The notes beneath the pieces were generated by a model that saw nothing but the letters and a program-made list of their open reading frames with translations, was not told the DNA's origin and ran no database searches. A DNA stretch of 64,000 bases from Theodoxus fluviatilis (Eukaryota; Mollusca; Gastropoda; Cycloneritida; Neritidae). How positions within the stretch are numbered: position 1 is the stretch's first letter; every line of letters begins with the position of its first letter. A program made the position numbers and the translations under genes. Shown here piece after piece: positions 59,385 through 64,000 of this stretch. The DNA is taken from contig JAWQFJ010025575.1 in assembly GCA_034096865.1 (NCBI GenBank), forward strand, positions 65,001-129,000, given 5' to 3'.

Positions 59385-60249
59385 CAAGCTTTTTGTGCAT
59401 TTGATACTTTCATTTGATATACTCAATGGTAGATCATTGATATACAACCTGAAGAGCAATGGACCTAAAATTGAGCCTTGCGGAACCCCTGACTTTACGA
59501 TTCGTCTCGAGGAATACAACCCGTTGAAATAGACACATTGGCCTCTATGTGTCAAGTATGATCGGAAAAAGGAGACTGATGTTGGATTTTTCAAGTATAT
59601 CGAGAGTTTATCAAGGAGAATTTCGTAGTCAACTAGGTCAAATGCCTTTTTCAGGTTCAAAAAAATAGTAGGCCTACCAGACAGTTCGCGGTTGTTTATG
59701 GCTGTTAGCCAGTCATTCACCAGGAAGGATAAATCAGTTTGGTAGGAGTGATGGGAGAGAAAGCCGGATTGCAATTGATATAATAAGTCAAATTGGTCAA
59801 GATACGAGTAAAGTTGTTTGTGAACGTGTCTTTCTAGTGGTTTGGAGATAAGAGGCAAAATTGAGATGGGACGGTAATCATCAGGTACCGAAGCAGTCTT
59901 AGATTTAGGCAGTGGAATGACCTTGGCCTGCTGAAGACGAGACGGGAAGATACTGTTTTTTATACACAAATTATAAATGTGTGTAAATGAAGGCAGTATG
60001 GCGGGGAGCGAAATTTTTAGGAAAAGAGAACTGATGCCATCGAGGTCCGTGGATCGTTTGTTTGGAAGTTGAAAGATGTATTGCATCACCTCATGTGAGG
60101 TGACAGTAGGAATATGGAATGCAGCATCATGAGGAAGTCTTTAATTGCAGAAATCTTCAATACGTTGAACAATATCCCCTGATAGACCGGGAGTTCGAAT
60201 CCGCGCAGAAACATTTTTGTTCTGGTTGTTGTACAATTTAGGATTCATA

Positions 60250-60455
60250 AGGTCTAGTGCTACAAGGCACAGAAAAAGGAGGGAGGAGGAGAGGCAGACA
60301 AAGGAAAAGATGGGAGGACAACGTCTCAGAGTGGACAGGTATGAGGCTCCGCGAAGCCTTGAAACAGTCCGAGAGGCGAAAGGAATGGAGAGAGCTGGTT
60401 GCCAGATCATCTGTGGTGCCGCAACGGTCGTCCAGACTACGGGACAAGTGAAGTG
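60250..60455 (+). pseudogene. 3' fragment of another non-LTR retrotransposon ORF
   Basis: VLQGTEKGGRRRGRQRKRWE then DNVSEWTGMRLREALKQSER and WRELVARSSVVPQRSSRLRD-K-stop. The (R/K)RGRQ(R/K)KRWEDN...WTGM block is a common C-terminal signature of LINE ORF2-type proteins. Opposite in orientation to the neighbouring element. Confidence 0.6.
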
Positions 60456-60459
60456 AAGA

Positions 60460-61069
60460 AGGTCTATGGGTTCACTGCCTATTTTCCTGATACAGTTGGG
60501 GATGCAGGTGGTGTTGATCCGGGTGCAATTTCAGTCAACCCAAAGTCTGGGTAAGGCCTAAATTGTGACACCATAGTTTGTTTACTGAATTTCACATGGA
60601 AGCGCGAAATACTACTACAAATATTTTTTCTTAGTTGGAAGGCTGAAGCCAAATAATACTAAATCACTTTACCCTCACGTGTGTTGCTTTACCGATACAG
60701 GTAAACAATACGAAATAATTATTGCTGCTCATCTTATTCCATGGCTTTAAACCTTGCCTGAGGAAAAAATGCTAAGGAAAAAAAATCATACCTCTCTCTA
60801 TGTCTATTGACATGCATTAAAATTAAAGATTTCCGATTTGTCTGCATTTCTGTAGTTTTATGTCTGAAAATAACACCTGTAACCTATAACTCTCAGACAT
60901 TTTGTGTGTGTGTCAGGATTAGGCTACGAATTTGACCAAATTGGTTTTTGCTGATGTCATGAAATTGTACCATGCATGAGTGGTAAGAAGTTTTTGCATA
61001 AAGTAGAATGCAGCTCCTACCCATTCACATGCAACATGTTATTTATTTTTGGTTTCTTTGGTTTCCCAG
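60460..61069. other. region upstream of the Harbinger transposase, nothing firm
   Basis: A short frame VYGFTAYFPDTVGDAGGVDP precedes a donor-like GTAAGG (60551), which might be an exon. Otherwise AT-rich. Confidence 0.3.
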
Positions 61070-61575
61070 TTGGTGGTGGACCATGATTTGACCATCCTCA
61101 GTGCCTACACCGGATGGCCAGGATGCACGCATGATGCGAGTTCTGCGCAACAGCCAGTTGTACCAAGGTGCAGAAGCAGGCCAGCTTTTCTCGCTGGGTG
61201 AGCAGCTGTTTGGTGACTGCATACCCTCTACGGGACTGGCTGATCACCCCTTTCAGAAATGTCGGTCATCTCACCCGCAGGCAAGTGCGTTTCAACAAAA
61301 GATTGTCTGCACAGCGGCAGTGTGTTGAACGTGCAATCGGAATTCTCAAAGGCAGATTTCGCTTGTTGAAGGAAGTGCCGGTGCATAGTGCTGATGGCAT
61401 CGTCAAACTGATCATGTCTGCATGTATCCTGCACAATCTCTGTCTCATCGCAGATGAAGACGCTGGTCAGTACTTCTTGAGAAATGCTGCTTTGCGTCCT
61501 AACCGATACAACAATGTCTTCAGAAATGCCTACCCAGGAGTTCTTCGTCGACAGCAGCTCTTGAGATTTGTGTGA
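61070..61575 (+). pseudogene. PIF/Harbinger (HARBI1-like) transposase fragment
   Basis: After an acceptor TTTGGTTTCCCAG it reads LVVDHDLTILSAYTGWPGCT-HDA (second catalytic Asp block), then with one-base frame changes VLRNSQLYQGAEAGQLFSLG, AYPLRDWLITPFRN, and finally RFNKRLSAQRQCVERAIGIL-KGRF (the E block) and ACILHNLC, ending at TGA 61575. At least two frameshifts (near 61140 and 61215) break it. The first Asp block (DGTH) is not seen. DDE_Tnp_4 family by motifs. Confidence 0.82.
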
Positions 61576-62590
61576 TGTGTCTAAAGCGAGGGTAACGCTG
61601 GATGATTTTGAATATTTCCCTCCACGAATGTCCCCGAATCCCTCCGGAAGTTTTGCTCATTTGGGGAGGGGAGCAGAATGCTCCAGAATCAAATGTAATG
61701 GACGTATTCCGACGTATTCACAGCTGATTGGGCTCCAGTGTACCGAACTTAACCCAGAGGACCCTGGTATGGTAGGCTGACCAGTAAAAAGCGATACCAT
61801 CTGTTTTCTTGTGTTTGAACTGTGCTGTCTCAGTCTCACTGCTCGAGTCAGATCGGGAAGGGAATGTTTTGATATGTATTACGTTCCTACTAACTTTTGG
61901 AGTGCTTTGGCTGACTTTTTATGAGGACGTAAATTGTGTTGCACAATATGCTTCCAGTACTGACTTATGCTTTAACTTGTTACGTGTTAAGAGGGATTGT
62001 GCTTTTTAGCAAAATGTTAATGTCTGTATATTTTTGTTATTAATTGTCATTAAGTTACTGTATGGTAGGGTGCATGGTGTTTATAATGTTCATGCATTGT
62101 GTTTTTGGGCAAACTTAAATTTTTTTTTGGTTTGTATTTCCGTTACAATATATTCAGTTGCCTCATGATTTTGTCTGTATGTTTCAGAATTACCCACTTG
62201 TAAATAGTGTGAATAAATGTTCATGTATGCCAATGCAAGACTGAAACATGTTCCTGTCATGAATGATGACATCACTTGTGTCTGGGAAGTAAGATGCTCT
62301 AATAATTTGCTTTTCATATTATGCAGCGACACAATAGGCGAATAGTCAACTTGATTTGCACAAAGTGGACAACATCTGGTTTCACAAAACACAAACTGCA
62401 AAGAATTCACCAGCTTTAGAACTTTTGCAACTGAACTTTTATTGTCAAGTGTAAAAATTAAATCTTGACTAGAAAAACAACTTGACTAGCAGAACACTTA
62501 ACTAGCCAAACAATCTCAAACTGCAAACATTTAACACTAACAGAAAATCGCAGGAAAAAAGTACATCCTTGCAGAGGAAGAAAACAACTT
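61576..62590. other. between the two Harbinger genes, nothing recognised
   Basis: AT-rich sequence with no familiar domain in any frame. Confidence 0.4.
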
Positions 62591-62760
62591 GACAATTGTG
62601 ACAGGGAATACGATAAGGCAAAGTCGGTAATTTCAAAGTCGGTAATTTCAAAGTCGGTCTAAAGTGAGAAATACGAAGGCATGTTCATGTATTTCTCACT
62701 TTAGACCAAATTTGAAATTTCCGACTTTGGCCTTATCGTATACACTATCACAATTAGTCA
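62591..62760. repeat. long inverted repeat (hairpin) between the Harbinger genes
   Basis: ATACGATAAGGCAAAGTCGG at the left pairs with CCGACTTTGGCCTTATCGTAT at the right; the inner GGTCTAAAGTGAGAAATAC pairs exactly with GTATTTCTCACTTTAGACC around a 14-nt loop. GGTAATTTCAAAGTC is repeated in the left arm only. It could be a MITE or a transcript-end structure. Confidence 0.75.
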
Positions 62761-63296
62761 TGAAAAAAATAATCGATGCTGAAGATAACACAACGAAAAA
62801 ATTGGCATGCGACAAGTAGTTTTCGTAACACAATTCTTTGAACAAAGAGAACACTTCTTTGACATTTCCAGAAAAACAGCCTCAAAGTTTGACTTTTACA
62901 ATAGCCGTCACAGATGGAACTCAAGACAAAAATAATTTCTAAAAATCCCATTCGTCACGATTAGCCATGTTGTTCAACATTCCTTGATGAACCCAACAAT
63001 GATGAAAATGAACAGAATCAACAAATTTCACTAATGTCTTGACAAATGAGTTTGCTGCAATATATGCTACATATATATCCCCTTTTTCCCTCGTAGACTG
63101 ACACAAATGGATAAGTCAATAACCACCGTTACTGACCGTCAGTTTGTACAGCAATTTGCAAACACCAACAAATAAATCATATTGCTGAGCAGCTGAGCAC
63201 CAAACATTGTGGTCTCTTTTGAAACACAGAAATAAATGTACTCGCCAATAAAGGCAACATGAAAGGTACTACATGTAGGTTCTAATCCGATTCAGA
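62761..63296. other. downstream of the Myb-like gene, nothing recognised
   Basis: AT-rich with no convincing ORF; likely 3' flank of the minus-strand Myb-like gene. Confidence 0.35.
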
Positions 63297-63550
63297 ATCA
63301 GAGCTTGGTACCTGTTCCTTTAGCTGCTTTGCATACAGTTTTAAAAATTTGTTCATGCAGCCAATCTTTTCCTTGTGCATTTTTTCTAGTGTTTTTTTGT
63401 GTCATCATGTTGTTTTGTGAGGACGTCCATAATGGTGGACCTCGGCCTTTTTCCTTTTCCTTTTTTCCCTTCTTCATCCCTTGAGGAGACACCTGCCTCG
63501 GCCACTCTTGAGGCACCTGCCTTGGCCTCTCCTGAGGCACCTGCCTCAGC

Positions 63551-63976
63551 CTAAAGAGAGGCCGAGGCACCTGCCTCACTGGTAGCCTGCGGCTTTGCGG
63601 ATGCTAACATCCCATAGTGCAAATCGAAGGCCATTCGGTAACGTAATGGCCTTGTTTCTGTGCCTGTTTTCGAATCTACTATCTCCTTCCACTTCTTCTT
63701 CAATGCCTGGTACTTGTATTGAGCCTGAAGCGTGCTGACACCCAGATTCTCTGCAATTTCCGCCCACAATGCAGTATGCGATTTCCTTGAATGGAACATA
63801 TCGTCACGTTCATGGCGAAGATTGATGAGAGCCTCCTCTTCAGAAGTCGTCCACACCTTGATGGAGGTAGTGGATGATGCAGTTGCAGTGGATGATGCAG
63901 TTGCCGTGGATGATGCAGTTGCAGTGGCGGTCACAGCAGTCTCAGTGGTGGTCACAGCAGTCTCAGTGGCGGTCAC
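63551..63976 (-). CDS. Myb/SANT-like protein of PIF/Harbinger, partial
   Basis: A low-complexity Ala-Thr-Ser N-terminal part (tandem GATGCAGTTGC and GCGGTCACAGCAGTCTCAGT units) precedes VWTTSEEEALINLRHERDDM, FHSRKSHTALWAEIAENLGV and QAQYKYQALKKKWKEIVDSK. W...EE..L..LR.ER...F...K....LW..IA..L......Q...K...LKK.WKE is a trihelix Myb/SANT-like domain. Harbinger elements typically encode such a protein next to the transposase, needed for nuclear import and end binding. The frame is open to the window edge, so the start is uncertain; the downstream frame 63298-63579 may continue it with a frameshift. Confidence 0.65.
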   Translation of the reverse strand: MTATETAVTTTETAVTATATASSTATASSTATASSTTSIKVWTTSEEEALINLRHERDDMFHSRKSHTALWAEIAENLGVSTLQAQYKYQALKKKWKEIVDSKTGTETRPLRYRMAFDLHYGMLASAKPQATSEAGASASL

Positions 63977-63990
63977 AGCAGTACGTGCCA
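63880..63990 (-). repeat. short tandem repeats encoding Ala-Thr-rich N-terminus
   Basis: GTGGATGATGCAGTTGC (three times) and GTGG(C/T)GGTCACAGCAGTCTCA (three times) lie head to tail and run towards the window end. Confidence 0.7.
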
Positions 63991-64000
63991 GTCGCAGTGG

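Larger units (their letters stand above)
56406..60230 (-). pseudogene. non-LTR reverse transcriptase pseudogene
   Basis: In order it shows PDDYRPISILPLISKPLERH, SGFLSHHSYQTDL, IFLNLKKAFDLVDYEILLDK (motif A with the first Asp changed to Asn), SGVPQGSILGPLLF (motif B), FADDT (motif C), then QLTWEQHVNSLCKTIVKNIF, HAHINSYIIFASVVWDG and PRVDIFKGRITYSRVKIWNT, LPLHLRN, the typical C-terminal region. An in-frame TAA near 60140, the altered catalytic Asp and two insertions mean it is inactive. The clade is not assigned. Confidence 0.88.
56024..60235 (-). mobile_element. non-LTR retrotransposon, 5'-truncated, split by two insertions
   Basis: Coding blocks on the minus strand run from about 60230 to 56406, interrupted at 58893-59384 (TIR element) and at 57021-58677 (GTCAAGGTCA repeat). 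The blocks on each side of both insertions continue the same protein: SIKCTKS | KPIILFADDT and AINLMID | EIIEHVLEHRVLGIIV. There is no endonuclease domain. The 3' end is (AATC)n. Confidence 0.85.

Overview
The window is animal nuclear DNA, most likely from a mollusc and perhaps a gastropod. The lineage is inferred from the repeat content and gene structure and cannot be proven here. There are no bacterial operons or phage genes. Coding sequence is split into short exons with GT-AG introns, and simple repeats, minisatellites and DNA transposons fill the rest.

Positions 1-36948 (+) hold the 3' part of one protein gene that I recognise as the inner nuclear membrane protein MAN1 (LEMD3). Twelve coding exons join without a frame error into 1203 nt (400 codons plus TAA). 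They cover the lumenal segment, the second membrane helix, the MAN1/Src1 winged-helix domain and the C-terminal RRM/UHM domain. The LEM domain and first membrane helix must lie upstream. Tandem AATAAA signals follow at about 37.4 kb.

The introns are swollen by repeats. Intron 3 has about 26 copies of a 53-bp minisatellite. Intron 4 has 2.7 kb of a 21-24 bp GC-richer minisatellite plus (TCC)n. Intron 8 (10.3 kb) has about 150 copies of a 44-bp unit, each carrying a complete-looking 3' splice site; the real acceptor of exon 9 is the last unit of that array. Other intronic insertions are five copies of a family dense in nuclear-receptor half-sites (TCAAGGTCA), a truncated hAT-like element, a 3.5-kb terminal-inverted-repeat (TIR) element inside the 44-bp array, a 510-bp Helitron, a 1.2-kb TIR element inside (TA)n, and a 618-bp TIR element.

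From 37.5 kb to 64 kb I see no host gene. In order there are SINE-like repeats with ATCC tails; a mariner transposase pseudogene (41.4-42.2 kb); a 3.4-kb element with 762-bp inverted arms around a PIN/FEN-like ORF (43.15-46.58 kb); a 658-bp foldback element with a 9-bp target duplication (46.63-47.29 kb); G-rich and (TGTC/TGCC)n tracts; a TIR element at 50.3-51.5 kb; a threefold nest of TIR elements (52.3-55.85 kb), the outer one carrying a Myb/SANT-like exon; a dead non-LTR retrotransposon split by two later insertions (56.0-60.2 kb); and parts of a PIF/Harbinger element, with transposase (+) and Myb-like protein (-) converging (61.07-63.98 kb).
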